A stretch of 64,000 nt of DNA, taken from positions 124,001 to 188,000 of the forward strand of contig JAQJVL010001211.1 of assembly GCA_035578905.1 (NCBI GenBank), written 5' to 3'. The DNA is from Stictocephala bisonia. Its lineage: Eukaryota > Arthropoda > Insecta > Hemiptera > Membracidae. Below are positions 25,203-35,822 of this stretch, one piece after another (the stretch's first letter is position 1; every line of letters starts with the position of its first letter). A model generated the notes under the pieces. The model did no database searches. It was not told the origin of the DNA and saw only the letters and a list, made by a program, of their open reading frames with translations. Position numbers and translations under genes: made by a program.

Positions 25203-25668
25203 TATATACAGGGTGGAAAAAATATGGAAACGCTTTCACAACAACGTTAATTTTCCCATAGACAATTTGATAATTTAATTTTTTTAGTAACTGTGCTCTA
25301 TAAAATATAGTTTTTGATCAGAATAGTTCACTTTAAACCTTTAAATAGCGAAGGAATAATATTGTTAAAATTAGTTACTTTAAAATTCAAATGACCGCTA
25401 CTCTGGAAAGAATAAACCTTTGGAATTCTGGTTTGCGACAGTTAATTTTTATTGAATAGACCGTTTAGTCGATACCAAACTCAACCTAGACTTACATTGA
25501 AGATATTCGTTCAACTTCTCACGGGCCGTTCCCCTGAAAAGATGAAATGTCACTAATGCCGTCAAAAAGTATGTTCTTTGTAACTATGATCATGAACAAG
25601 ATTTTATTTTTAGAAGTGAAATCATAAAAAAGTTATAAAAGCGTTCCCATTTTTTCCACCTGTATATA
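25203..25668. mobile_element. MITE with TA-flanked terminal inverted repeats
   Basis: The left end TATATACAGGGTGGAAAAA continues to GGAAACGCTTT. The right end, read on the minus strand, is TATATACAGGTGGAAAAA followed by GGGAACGCTTT. The roughly 30-bp TIRs differ at few positions and bound about 465 bp with no transposase. TA at the borders and a CAGGGTG start fit Tc1/mariner-derived MITEs, although the exact TA target duplication is ambiguous in the TATATA context. Confidence 0.8.
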
Positions 25669-26944
25669 CCTGGAAACAAAATACTCCATACAATTATGTA
25701 ATTGACTATCAATCTCCATGCAAAACTGCCCCCTCCTATTTAGTCTCATAAACAATTCTAGATGACATCCCGAAATATTAGTAGAGAGCAGTCCTGGCAG
25801 AGGGTTGAAGCTGTAAAGACTCCTCGTGTCGTAATTAAATTGGCCTTTCCATCAAACTCAGACGGCATAGCTGCAAAGGAGGGGTAGAGGAGAGGCTAAT
25901 AAATTGTTCGTAGGAGAGAAAATATTAATATTAACTAATGTGATGTAAATATGTTTTCAGAAAAATGGAGTGGTAAAAATATTAAGTACTTTAAAGCATA
26001 GAAGTGTTAAGGTCCTATGCTTTTGTTGCCTTGTTTTACTTGATTGGAATGGAAAACTAGAATCCTAACGCTAAATGGTATAGATATATGTAAGTGTGCG
26101 TGTGGCTACGTGGAGGGGGGGGAGGCGTGTACGCACGTATTTCTGTATGGATCTTTTTTTTAATTTGATGTTTAATTTTAACTCGTATCATATTTTTATT
26201 AAGAGCGCAGCGAGTAAATCCTATCAGCAATACTAAATAGTTTTATCAAATGACGGGCTTGTCACGTGAAGCGTGCAGGGGTCTCTTCATCATCACTTTA
26301 CTTGTCTGTGTGGGTTGGATGGTCGACATTAATGTGCGTATTTTCAGGAAACAATTAAAATGTGATGTTTTAATTAATGACTCCCCAAATATACGCCCGA
26401 GTGACTTGACATTTTTAGAGAGTGTAGATTGTGTATAGTAGAAGCGCAAGAAGTGATATTGACACTCCCACACACGTTTTCCAATTTCATTTTAGGAATA
26501 ATGGTAATCAAACAATGACAAAAGTTCCACTATCTAGGGCTTACGTATTAGCCATTTCTTACCAAGGTTTTATACAGTTTTGTGTGCATTTGATATTAAA
26601 TAAAGTGGTTAAAATAGCTTAATGTATTTTATTAGGTAAAAGGTAGTTTTAGTTTGGTAAAAAACTAAATTACAGTAATTGACACCTAAATAAATCATTT
26701 GTTGCAGGTTAGTATTGGAATCAAACTCTACTGCATTAATAATCAGGTAATTAGTCACAATGTATTCTACTGGTTTCATGCTAATTGGGCTTTACCTCAA
26801 ATTGACAGTTACTGAATTGCAATTAGATAGTCGTTATTTTTTTTAACTCCTTTAAATTTTCCTGGTGATCTTTAACTATGTAATATTAAAAAATAGTTTT
26901 TTAATTAGCATAATACGTGTTTGTGAAAAGAAATTTCTTTTGTG
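25669..26944. other. Stretch with two opposing short ORFs, not supported as genes
   Basis: ORFs at 26246-26473 (minus) and 26250-26438 (plus) overlap on opposite strands. The plus one has a hydrophobic run (GLFIITLLVCVGWMV) that could mimic a membrane segment, but there is no homology I recognise and no splice context. Positions 25735-25900 are slightly GC-richer. Confidence 0.4.
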
Positions 26945-27112
26945 AATCCCTCTGATCTGAGGAAGGTGAGCGTGATTCACCGAAATCGATCACCATAATA
27001 TTCGTGCATTTTGTACTTGTATTGTAATATATTTGTACATTTTGTGCTTATATTGTAATAAATTTGTGTTGTGTGACGTTTACTTGTACTGTATTAAAAA
27101 ATATTCAAATTT
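26945..27112 (+). mobile_element. REP-L copy 1 (reference)
   Basis: It begins CTCTGATCTGAGGAAGG, then a GGTGA..TCACC stem of 5 bp, CCGAAATCGATCACC, and two units of about 33 bp (CATTTTGTACTTGTATTG, then CATTTTGTGCTTATATTG), ending TGTGTGACGTTTACTTG. Related copies: 18690, 35262, 38965, 42370. The order CTGANGA, stem, GAAA resembles a hammerhead ribozyme core, but stems I and III were not demonstrated. Confidence 0.6.
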
Positions 27113-27967
27113 AATTACCTCCAGTAACTTAGATTTTTATTTTTTTTAAAGCAAGAGTTTTATGTTTACTTTTCTTCTGAATATATGTTATATGCATATT
27201 TACAATACAATGCCATCAGCTTTTAAATGGTTTGTCTTTTTGAGCATTATCTTTTTTGTCATATTAAATAAAGAGTTTGATTAGGCTTGGGGGTAGGGGG
27301 AGTCAATGTTAACATACCACTATCCTTAACCTCGTTAAATTGTAGCAGTCACTATAAATGCTCCTGAATAAATTATATAACACACTGTATTATGGTGATT
27401 TTTTTGTTTAATTTTTCTAGCTGATGTTACATATAAGGCATATCTTCAGATTCGCAAACATTTATGTGTAAAATATTCAAAGTTGGTGAGGGGAATTAAG
27501 TATTTACATTCTCTGTCATGTGTCAACTTAAGTGTTAAAGTGTTGTGTTTTATTGTGTGTTAAATAGATAACAAATATGGAAGATATATATAACAACATA
27601 AAACAGTCAGAGGTGTTTAAGGACTCTTATTTATTAATAAAAATAGGTCCGGAATGGCACCTGCGGCCGGATTAAGTGATGTGAAATTGCGTCCCTTGAG
27701 TGACGTAGCAGACTCGTTTATCCGAATGAAACGTTCCAGCGAGTCCCACGAGAGTCATGTCATGTTCTTTAGAAATAAAATGTATGCATATCAGGATATC
27801 GTTTTTGTGAAGTCACAATAAATTGAAACGAACATATTTCTCTCTTTCATGACATTACTGAAACATTTTTTACCATTATTTATAAACTGATGTAAGGTCT
27901 TTATTATGAACATTTTTGTGATATTACTAAAATATAAGTGACTACTGTATATAAGACAGTAGTATAC
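27113..27967. other. Non-coding stretch
   Basis: Nothing recognised. The 27650-27740 segment is CpG-richer (CTGCGGCCGG, GTGACGTAGC) but has no open frame. Confidence 0.45.
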
Positions 27968-28100
27968 CGTGTGGTGACTCAGGGGCTAATGCCTTTGGAC
28001 TGCGGAGAACTAGGTCAAGTTCGAATCACCATCTGAGTTGACCGTCTGTACTTCACGCACAGGACTGTAGGCTGAAGTAAACTGGCATTTAAAATATTTT
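27968..28100 (+). mobile_element. SINE-A copy
   Basis: Head GGTGACTCAGGGGCTAATGC, B box AAGTTCGAATCACC, then CTGAGTTGACCGTCTGTACT and CTTCACGCACAGGACTG. The same landmarks occur in order in the other SINE-A copies. Confidence 0.75.
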
Positions 28101-28325
28101 ACTTTAACTATGTCATTTTAGATCTGAACCCTTTGAAAAATTAAATATTTTTATATTAACCAATGTTATCAATAAAACGGGGTCAATGCATTTTCACACC
28201 TTGTAAATCAAAATCACTGAAATGTTTATGTATATAAATGTTGGCTGTGGTACCAATGGTTGTGCAAATAAGGGTGAGTGAAAGTTGTTTCATATGGATG
28301 GTAGTTGGAAATAAGCATGAAATCA

Positions 28326-28420
28326 GGCACTAGTGGCACAGTGCTGTAAGCCAGTTACTTGGGGACAAAGTTTCGTGAAGAATGTAGACTATTGGTTCTA
28401 CGCTCGGTCCTCATAATATG
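28326..28420 (+). mobile_element. SINE-B 5' part, split element
   Basis: GGCACTAGTGGCACAGTGCT and TTGGGGACAAAG to CGCTCGGTCCTC match positions 39693-39780 of the full copy. The rest of the element resumes at 28946. Confidence 0.75.
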
Positions 28421-28945
28421 TCAATACAAGCAAATATCACCGTATGTTCTATTCTCGACTTGATTTCTGTCTGTAGGTTTGCATGTGTTTTTAACAAAAT
28501 ATTAAATATCTCAAAAAAAATTAGATGTACTGAATTTTAGTACAAAAAATTGATCGTAGAATACCACATTTCAAATTGAAAGGCCTTATGTCTAAACATA
28601 TAGTTTTTAAAATGATGGCAGTTAAACATTTTCAAAAAGCCTTCTAATGGTCTCATATTAATAAATTATATGAATAATTAAATTAGATTTTATAACTAAT
28701 GGGGGTCGTGACAGATATTACTCACACTCTCATCTCAACTTCACTCCTTGGCTCACACTCTTGTGCAACATAGCTAAACCTTGAATATCTTATCATAGAG
28801 ATAAATATATCAGGAGGCACTACAAAAACAATAAAAAATAAATAAATAAAATAAATAAATAAATAAATTATTTTTATTTTCTAACATCTAAAGACACACG
28901 ACACACGTCACCAAACAACCCACAAAAATTACATAAAACAAACTA
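28421..28945. other. About 525-bp segment interrupting a SINE-B
   Basis: Contains a TTTCTGTCTGTAGG run, an (AAAT)n stretch at 28828-28868 and no ORF. Its position between two complementary parts of one SINE-B implies it arrived later, by insertion. I do not recognise its family. Confidence 0.5.
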
Positions 28946-29280
28946 TTACCACTCAGTGGTTTCTATCGACGTGGTCACTACTAAAGAAGTCTAGTGTGTC
29001 GTTTTTGGTTGTATTCAGAGATGGGATGTTGTGAAGGGAAGAGAGTGAAGGCTTGTAAATTAGCTGATTAGTTTAGTCAATTGATAGTGGTTCGGATTCC
29101 ACGTATAGCTGTAGGTCCCTTGATTACCTGATAAGCTGTTCGGCTAATAATAAATGGCTCTGTTTAAGGAACAGTCGACCTTAGTTCGTATCAGTGACTA
29201 CACTCGTTCATCTACTCATTCGCCCGTCATATTTACCCATATCTCTACGATCGAAGTTTTAGTAATAAATAGTAATGACG
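28946..29280 (+). mobile_element. SINE-B 3' part, split element
   Basis: Resumes with CAGTGGTTTCTATCGACG and CACTACTAAAGAAGTC, then GTGGTTCGGATTCCACG, TAATAAATGGCTCTG, GGAACAGTCGACCTTAG and CCCATATCTCTACGATC. It continues the 28326-28420 fragment in the order of the copy at 39693. Confidence 0.78.
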
Positions 29281-29639
29281 CAAATAGGAGACCTTGTATT
29301 AACAAGGACTAAGTAAAGCATTGCGTAAGTGAGGCTTTTTACTAGTCATATCCGAACGGAAGTGTAGAAGTGTACAAGTCTATATGTGGTAAATAGATGA
29401 ACGGGAGCCAGGCTAAGTATGAATGACGCGGGTAGGAGGGCATGTATTTCTGTGGATGCGCGTCAGTGAGCCGTCTGCCAATACTGCCCCCTCCTCCTAT
29501 GTACTATCATTAGGGGTACGTCCTACGCCGTGGCAGTTCACGGAACAGGTAATGAGCACTGTTCATTGAAAAACAACTAGGAAACAACATAAGTAGTTAC
29601 AAATAACACACAGTAATGATGAAATTCAATATCAGCGTT
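29281..29639. other. Non-coding stretch
   Basis: The 29440-29530 segment is GC-richer (CTGCCCCCTCCTCCTATG). No ORF of useful length. Confidence 0.45.
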
Positions 29640-30060
29640 CTACTCTTAGTTAAAATATACTCCATGTTATTTGATGTAGTGTATGCTCTACGTCAATGTA
29701 TACTCAATATAAGAGTTATTTACGTTAGGTCAAAGGCTAAATAATGCTTGGGGTAACGATACTCAGCACGGTTTTAATATACACGATGGATACCAAATAT
29801 ACAATCCTAACTTATGCTCGAAGTAAAATTACTCGATGTAAAGTTACTTGATGTAAAATTACTCGATGTAAAGTTACTCGATGTAAAGTTACTCGATATA
29901 ATGTATATTGTTTGTAGACGTATACTCAATTGTATAGTAATACTCGATGTTAAATATACTTGATATTAACGTATCCTCTGTTGGATTTATATTCTATGTA
30001 GAAGTATTATACTTTATGATACATTATGCTTGAAGAACGTCTCACTTTAAGATACTACTT
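29640..30060 (+). repeat. Degenerate TACTCGATGTAA repeat domain with 15-bp core array
   Basis: At 29831-29890 four units of ACTCGATGTAAAGTT (one with ACTTG, one with AAATT) are perfectly in register. A partial unit precedes and one follows. Diverged words such as TACTCCATGTTA and ATACTCAATATAAG spread over about 400 bp around it, suggesting an older array with a recently re-amplified centre. Confidence 0.8.
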
Positions 30061-30189
30061 AAGCACTTAAATATTTAAGATTTCTCCTTGATGCTATCAT
30101 ATTCTTAATATTAGAGTTTAACTTGATTTTAAAACACTTCTCATACATTAGTAATAAAATATATTATTTTGTTTCATCTTTACTTATTC

Positions 30190-30420
30190 TCGATACGAGG
30201 TGAAATGTGGATGATTATTGTTGAGTGTACAAATTATTGTAGACTACTAAATTGGAGTTTATTTAGTCTACTAATTAATGAAGACCCACTTTCTTTTAAT
30301 GTGTATAATTAACTAATAGGCCAAGTATAAATTAATAGCTGGAAGCACTAGTTAAGAATAGTTTGGTTCTGATTGAGGTCACCGTTAAAACATGAAACTG
30401 AACTTCTACTAACTAAGTTT
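30190..30420 (-). mobile_element. SINE-C copy 4 (degraded)
   Basis: GAGTGTACAAATTATTGTAG, TTAACTAATAGGCCAAG, TTAATAGCTGG and GATTGAGGTCACCG follow the reversed order of the SINE-C tail and head with many substitutions. Confidence 0.55.
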
Positions 30421-30503
30421 CCTGTTAGTGTATCTATGTTTAGAAGAAATAAAGTTTAATTTTCTTTAATTTTTTTATTTACAAGAAAATTTCACTTGCA
30501 ATT

Positions 30504-30630
30504 AACAGGAGCCAGAGGACCATGCGTGAACTTTGCTAAGTGAGTAAAGAACCGACCGTTAGCTCAGTTGGGGATTCGAACCTTGGACCTTGAACTTTAC
30601 AGTCCGGAGCTTCATGCACTGAGAAAACAT
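30504..30630 (-). mobile_element. SINE-A copy, inverted
   Basis: GCGTGAACTTTGCTAAG, CCGACCGTTAGCTCAG and GGGGATTCGAACCTTGGACC (reversed B box), then AGTCCGGAGC from the head. Confidence 0.75.
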
Positions 30631-31469
30631 GCTTAGATAAAGAACATACAACTCAAGTAAAAATGTAAATTGTAAATTTTGAACCAAACTTCACCTTAGC
30701 TCAATTAATTTGATTTTTTCTTACAAAATCAAAAAGTAATATTTGCATAAGCAATTCTTGCAGATTATTGATAAATTTTTAACTTGTCATATACATTTTA
30801 ATATAAGAAAATAAATATGGTTTTAATATACATTTTTATTACTACAGTTGCCTTGATTTGCTATTTAAACTTAAAAACTTCATTACATATTTCGATATCA
30901 AAGAACCTCCAATTTGGTTTTGACATTTCAAGAAGATAAAAATACTCCTAGGGGAAAAATTTTTTACCATTATCTAACAAATTATTTAGGCAAGTCATTA
31001 ATGAGATGGCAGAAAGTATGACAAGTGAAAATGGACAATAACGGTTGAAACTACGTTAATAACACCAAAATCACTTGTGATTTGTTTGTTTATCAATGCA
31101 TTGCCTTGTGAAAAATAAAGAAATTGTAAAGAAAAAATAACAACACTACCAAACAACCATAACCGCTTCCACGGAACCGGAAAATAAATACAAAAACTAA
31201 GGAAATACATGTTACTAAAATAGAGATTGCATAAATGTCCTGATGCAAGTATTAATCATGGAAGCAGATGTTCCAGGGGTAGTATAACATGATTATAAAC
31301 TTCTCCAGGAAGTTGAATCTGCAAGTCAAATGTTGGGCTGTCAACTCCACCGATGGTTTCAGCGCTTCAAATTAAATTTTGTTTGATGTGCAAATACGTT
31401 TATGAATATTTACTGGCACTTTTAAATGCAACCCGTTGATTTAAAAAAATTGTCTCCTTACATTTACTT
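30631..31469. other. AT-rich non-coding stretch
   Basis: The ORF at 30998-31210 (minus) has hydrophobic stretches but no recognisable family. Nothing else seen. Confidence 0.45.
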
Positions 31470-31655
31470 CTTGCTGGCGTAATGGGGCCCATTGGATAAG
31501 GCTTCGGACATCGGAAGGCAAGGTCGAAGGTTCGAATCCCCACTGAGCCAACGGTCGGTACTTTACTTGTTGAATAAAGTTGACGCACAAGCCTGTAGGG
31601 CCTTGAAAAAATTCAAGGGTTACACTTTCAAGAGTAAAGTATAGAAAAAATGCAG
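31470..31655 (+). mobile_element. SINE-A copy (best-preserved head)
   Basis: GGGGCCCATTGGATAAGGC and TTCGGACATCGGAAGG are close to the A-box and anticodon-arm layout of tRNA-Arg. The B box is exact (AGGTTCGAATCC), followed by CACTGAGCCAACGGTCGG and GTTGACGCACAAGCCTG. The ORF at 31400-31588 on the other strand is an antisense shadow. Confidence 0.85.
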
Positions 31656-31659
31656 TTCT

Positions 31660-31960
31660 TTACACTTTTTTTTTTGTAGAAGTAGAATTTTTTTTGTAAT
31701 GTAGAAGTTCATTTTGTTGTACCCCACTCTAGGATCTAGGTTAAAATGTAGATAATTATTAAAGTAGATACGTTTATTAGTTTAATAACGTAGTTTTATA
31801 ACATGTTTATGTAGATGTAATTTAGTTTTTAGCACTAGAAAAATTTTTGGGTTTTACCAAATCGAAAAATCGTGATTGATAATTTTCACGTAATGATGGC
31901 AAATGTCCAACTACCTTTGTCTCCCTCAACTTTACACTGTTCAATGCAGTTTAAAAGTAT
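31660..31960 (+). mobile_element. REP-H copy 1
   Basis: GTAGAAGTTCATTTTGTTG, CTAGGTTAAAATGTAGATAA, GATGTAATTTAG, GGGTTTTACCAAATCGAAAA, TTTTCACGTAATGATGGC and CAACTACCTTTGTC align in order with 57595-57840. No ORF; class unknown. Confidence 0.65.
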
Positions 31961-32175
31961 AAAGAGAGGCTGTTGATTGGTTAGTTGGTGTTACTATCAC
32001 TTACCCTAGTAAGAAATAAATACAAGCGTGCTTGTGTTTAAATAAAATTCATTATAAACAAATAAATTGTTGTAAAACGTAATTAATTACCAAATAAAAA
32101 TTTCCGAACTGGCATGGACAGTTATAACTACTGCAAATATAAACGGGGGTTTATGACACTATATCAGTCATACGA

Positions 32176-32345
32176 TTTAGGGAGTATATCGAAACAATGG
32201 ATCACATAGTTACCGAGTGCCCCCCTGCGCTCTTTTTCTAGGAGGGATTAGCTAGCTTAAACAGAATCAGTGAGGCAGGTCGGAAACAACAGATTTAATT
32301 ATTTGATTTAGGTTTGTGATAGGACATCACTTTATATTTTACTAT
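32176..32345 (+). pseudogene. LINE-K C-terminal end, copy 2
   Basis: Translation gives REYIETMDHIVTECPP, the zinc-knuckle-like motif seen at 24938. After a frame change comes GLASLNRISEAG, and the FDLGL end before a stop at 32317-32319, with at least one internal stop. The 3' UTR starts TAGGACATCACTTT, similar to copy 1. Only the last 45-50 codons survive; it is a dead 5'-truncated copy. Confidence 0.65.
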
Positions 32346-33399
32346 ATTTAACATGACGTTTAGTACTTGTTCCAAATATACAGTATATTACAACTTTCTA
32401 TTTTATATAATAAATGCTAACTGACAACAAAGCAAACAGTATAATAATAAAATTGTTAAGAAACTCCAACATGCACCAAAATAGTTTATAGATAATTGTC
32501 AGTCGAATTATTGTTTATGAAAGGAATTAGTGAAAATGTAATCTAGAAAATAAAGTAAACCCCTTACCGTTTTAGGGGGGGACCACGCCCTTAACTGTCC
32601 TCAGGCGGTCCCCCGTTTATTTAATTAAAATGTTAATTACTTTTTTCAGCAGCACCTGGTACAATCTTGTCTTAACGAAAAGCACTTGTTTACACTTATC
32701 GTTTTTTAAACATAAATAATATTTGTAATGTATTTTATACATTTATGGTGTGTTCATCAAACAGTGTACTACATTCAAAGCAATCAATAAAAAATAATGC
32801 ATTTTAATTTAAAAAAGTTATCTTTGTTAAATATCCTCAATTTAACTATCATTACAAATGTTCACTTTAGAATATCTCTTAAAAGATTTAATGATAAGCA
32901 CTATCGTGCATGCTATTCATAGTATGTATTCGTACAAAACCGTTTTGCAGCTTATGCGTTTTATTTCGAATAATGGTTTTCGGCTGGTTTTAAGCAAACA
33001 AGTACATTAGTTTATTTTAATTGTCAACACAGTTTTTATATCTACGTATTATATGTTAGTATAAATACAATACTAGTGGTAGTGTATAGAATTAAACTTA
33101 ATGGATAAAATTTGAAAATAATTAATGAATAAATTCAAGATTGAATAATTCATGGAATAAATACTAAAGTAACTAACTATATTACAGGCTGTTAATAAAG
33201 TTGATATTGACTTGGTCTAGGCTTAATGTTTTCTTACTACATCCCATAGGTATATGTCCCAATAAAATTGCTATCTTGTCAACTGTTTTCTGGTTGGAAA
33301 ATGCAATAATGTTTTCATTCTACTCAATATTTCTTACTGACACTCAATATATTTTTATTAATTCTTCTTGATTTTTTTTCAGAAACAGTATTCATTATT
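32346..33399. other. Non-coding stretch
   Basis: A local GC-rich pair, TTTTAGGGGGGGACCACGCC and AGGCGGTCCCCC (32570-32615), could form a small hairpin. Otherwise AT-rich with no ORF. Confidence 0.45.
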
Positions 33400-33822
33400 T
33401 ATCTCTAAGTCACCGATGGTTAATATATGGGCGAATATAAGGGGCAAATGAGATGAGTGTAGTCATTGTTACTAACTAAGGTCATTTTTACTAACTAAGG
33501 TTGACTGTTCCTCATAAAAAACTATTTATTAAAACTAAGGGACATACAGCTTTACGTGGAATCCAAACCACTTAGTGTTGGTCTGATTTTCAGCTGACAA
33601 GCTTGACACCTTCACATTTATCTCTCCCCTTCATAACATCTGAACCTTGACTATCATCCGACATGGACACACCAGATTTCTCTGGTAGTGCCCACGTCAA
33701 TGGCAACCATTGAAGGGAAACCGTGTCGGTATAAGAGAACCGAGCATAGAACCTATCGCCTACAATCTCCTCAACACTTTGTCCCTAGGTAGCTGTGTTA
33801 CAGCACTGCACCACCATAGCCA
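33400..33822 (-). mobile_element. SINE-B copy, inverted, near full length
   Basis: From the reversed tail (AAGTCACCGATGG, GTAGTCATTGTTACTAACTA, GGTTGACTGTTCCTCA) through CTGACAAGCTTGAC and GCCCACGTCAATGG to the reversed head CAGCACTGCACCACC. It has a small internal duplication of ACTAACTAAGGT. Confidence 0.82.
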
Positions 33823-33974
33823 ACTTCATAAAACAAAAAAATAAACGGTTTGTTTTATTTTTGGGGAGGGTACGAGTCATTATGCTCCTAGAATGATTCC
33901 CAGTATCAACTTAGGACTTAAAAGATACTCTCATCTTATTCAGGTTCTCATATTATCTTCTTACATCTAAGAAT

Positions 33975-34110
33975 CCATGCTCAGTTCTCTTAATACTGAC
34001 ATGGCATACACTCAATGGTTGCAATCGACGTGGTCACTACTAGAGACGTCTGGGATGTCCATGTTGCGTGGTAGTGTCCGGATACAGTATAAGTGAGAAT
34101 ACTGAATATC
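33975..34110 (+). mobile_element. SINE-B middle fragment
   Basis: CTCAATGGTTGCAATCGACG, GTCACTACTAGAGACG and GTCCATGTTGCGTGG match the central part of SINE-B. It is opposite in orientation to the copy just upstream, so the two can pair over about 130 bases. Confidence 0.7.
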
Positions 34111-34312
34111 AATGTAAAGTCCTTTACCTCTGATTTTATTGTATAGATTTTGTTTATATTACTTTATTTTGAGCTAGTTTTTTACACATAAGAACTCTTC
34201 TACGTATCCTAAAACACTAGGGAAGAAGGATACATAAGATCTACTAGTGAAGGCCCTCAAGTTATATGAGGAGTGTCAATAAATAGTTGCTTTCATCTAA
34301 CAAAAATATAAA

Positions 34313-34314
<2 letters not shown>

Positions 34315-34373
<59 letters not shown>
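34315..34373. repeat. (AT)n microsatellite
   Basis: About 59 bp of uninterrupted AT. Confidence 0.97.
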
Positions 34374-34377
<4 letters not shown>

Positions 34378-34690
34378 CCATTTATAATTTCCCTAGAAGT
34401 TATAAAATACTTAGTTAAACCTGAATGTATATTGTATTTAATCAAACAAATACAGTAATGTAAACTATTCATTAAGTATTATTAGCTTTATGGAACTCAG
34501 ATAGTTATAACTTTCTTGAGTTACTTACCACTTTATATAATTCAATTTGTTTTAATCATTTACAAATTATTTATTACATCTATATATGCCATGTTTTCCA
34601 AACATTTCATTTAAAACATGGAGTTGCTAATGTATTGTGTTAGACTCGTATATTAACATAGTCTCAAACAAGTCTGATGAAGGTTCATTA

Positions 34691-35813
34691 GCCACCGGTT
34701 CTCTATAACTTTTCTCATATCTTATAAATGTTGGGAAGTGCAGAACGTGGTTTCAACACGTATTTCCTCAAGTTTAAACTTTCACAGTTTACAACCTGGA
34801 CACGTTTATTAGTAACTTCAGTGAGATCACAACTCACACAAGTTATTAAACACAAACGCAATGGACTTCAACAGAACTCTGAGGTTATGTTCTTTTAACA
34901 ACTTCCAAAATGTATTAATTCAAAATAGTTTTTAATCAGCGTTGTCGCTATATATTAGGAAATTAAATGATTTATTAGAACAGTTACCTTTTTTAAGTAT
35001 TGTTAATAATACTACTAGGAACACGGTTGACTGGGCTTTTTATTTCTTAGTAGTTTCTTCGTTATGATATAGTTGATAATAATTGTCATCAATACACAAT
35101 ATAGCTTATTTTGCATAATTTAAGCCTTCAATAAAGACGATACATTTTATTATATTTTTATTTTTTGGACTATTTATTAATCTTGACTAGACTATTTTGT
35201 GATTTTTATTGATACTATAATATATGAAATACTTAAACACTGTATTAATAAAACAAAATACAGGTGAACGACATACAACACAAATTTATTTTAATATAAC
35301 CACAAAATGTACCAACAGTAAGGTGATCGTATTTAGTAAACATAGTAAATCGTTTGATTTTGTTATACGATTAAATATGTAGAATATTTAATAAACGATG
35401 TATTGTGTATTGCTAAAAATTATCATATATTATCACAAACAATCTTTCTAATAAATTTAAAAACTTGTCCACCATGTTCCTAGTCATATTATTTATGATT
35501 CTTATAAAATTAATTATTCTAATAAAACATTTCAATTCTTAATATAAAACTTAACCTAGTAATAACACTGATAGTAAACAACTAATTTAAAGTATTAAAT
35601 TCAAGAAGTCGTTAAAAACATAACCTCAAAGTTTTGTTAGAGCCTAATATGTTCTCCAAGTTGTGTAAGTTAGGAACATACTGAGGTTGCTATGAAACGT
35701 GGCCAGGTTGTAAACTGGGAAACTTTAAACTTAAGGAAATACGAGTTGAAAACCAGAACTGCACTTCCCAGCGCTTAAAGGATATGACATAAGTTGTAGA
35801 GAGGCGCTGGTGT
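34691..35813. mobile_element. Long inverted repeat (about 215-bp arms, 694-bp spacer)
   Basis: The left arm 34691-34907 and right arm 35602-35813 align in inverted orientation along their whole length: TTGGGAAGTGCAGAACGTGG against TGGGAAGTGCAGTTCTGG, CGTATTTCCTCAAGTTTAAA against CGTATTTCCTTAAGTTTAAA, AGTTTACAACCTGGACACG against AGTTTACAACCTGGCCACG, and CTGAGGTTATGTTC against TTGAGGTTATGTTT. The spacer has no transposase and holds a REP-L fragment at 35262. It may be a foldback transposon or two opposed copies of one repeat. The minus-strand ORF at 35690-35887 lies partly in the right arm and shows no domain. Confidence 0.75.
35262..35322 (-). mobile_element. REP-L 3' fragment
   Basis: The reverse complement reads CATTTTGTGGTTATATTAAA, ATAAATTTGTGTTGTATG and TCGTTCACCTGTATT, aligning with the end of the 26945 copy. 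Confidence 0.5.
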
Positions 35814-35822
35814 AACGAAAAA

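Noticed and set aside
26246..26473. Overlapping 62-75-codon ORFs on opposite strands
   Set aside because: No family recognised, no splice or codon-use support; one hydrophobic run is not enough to call a gene.
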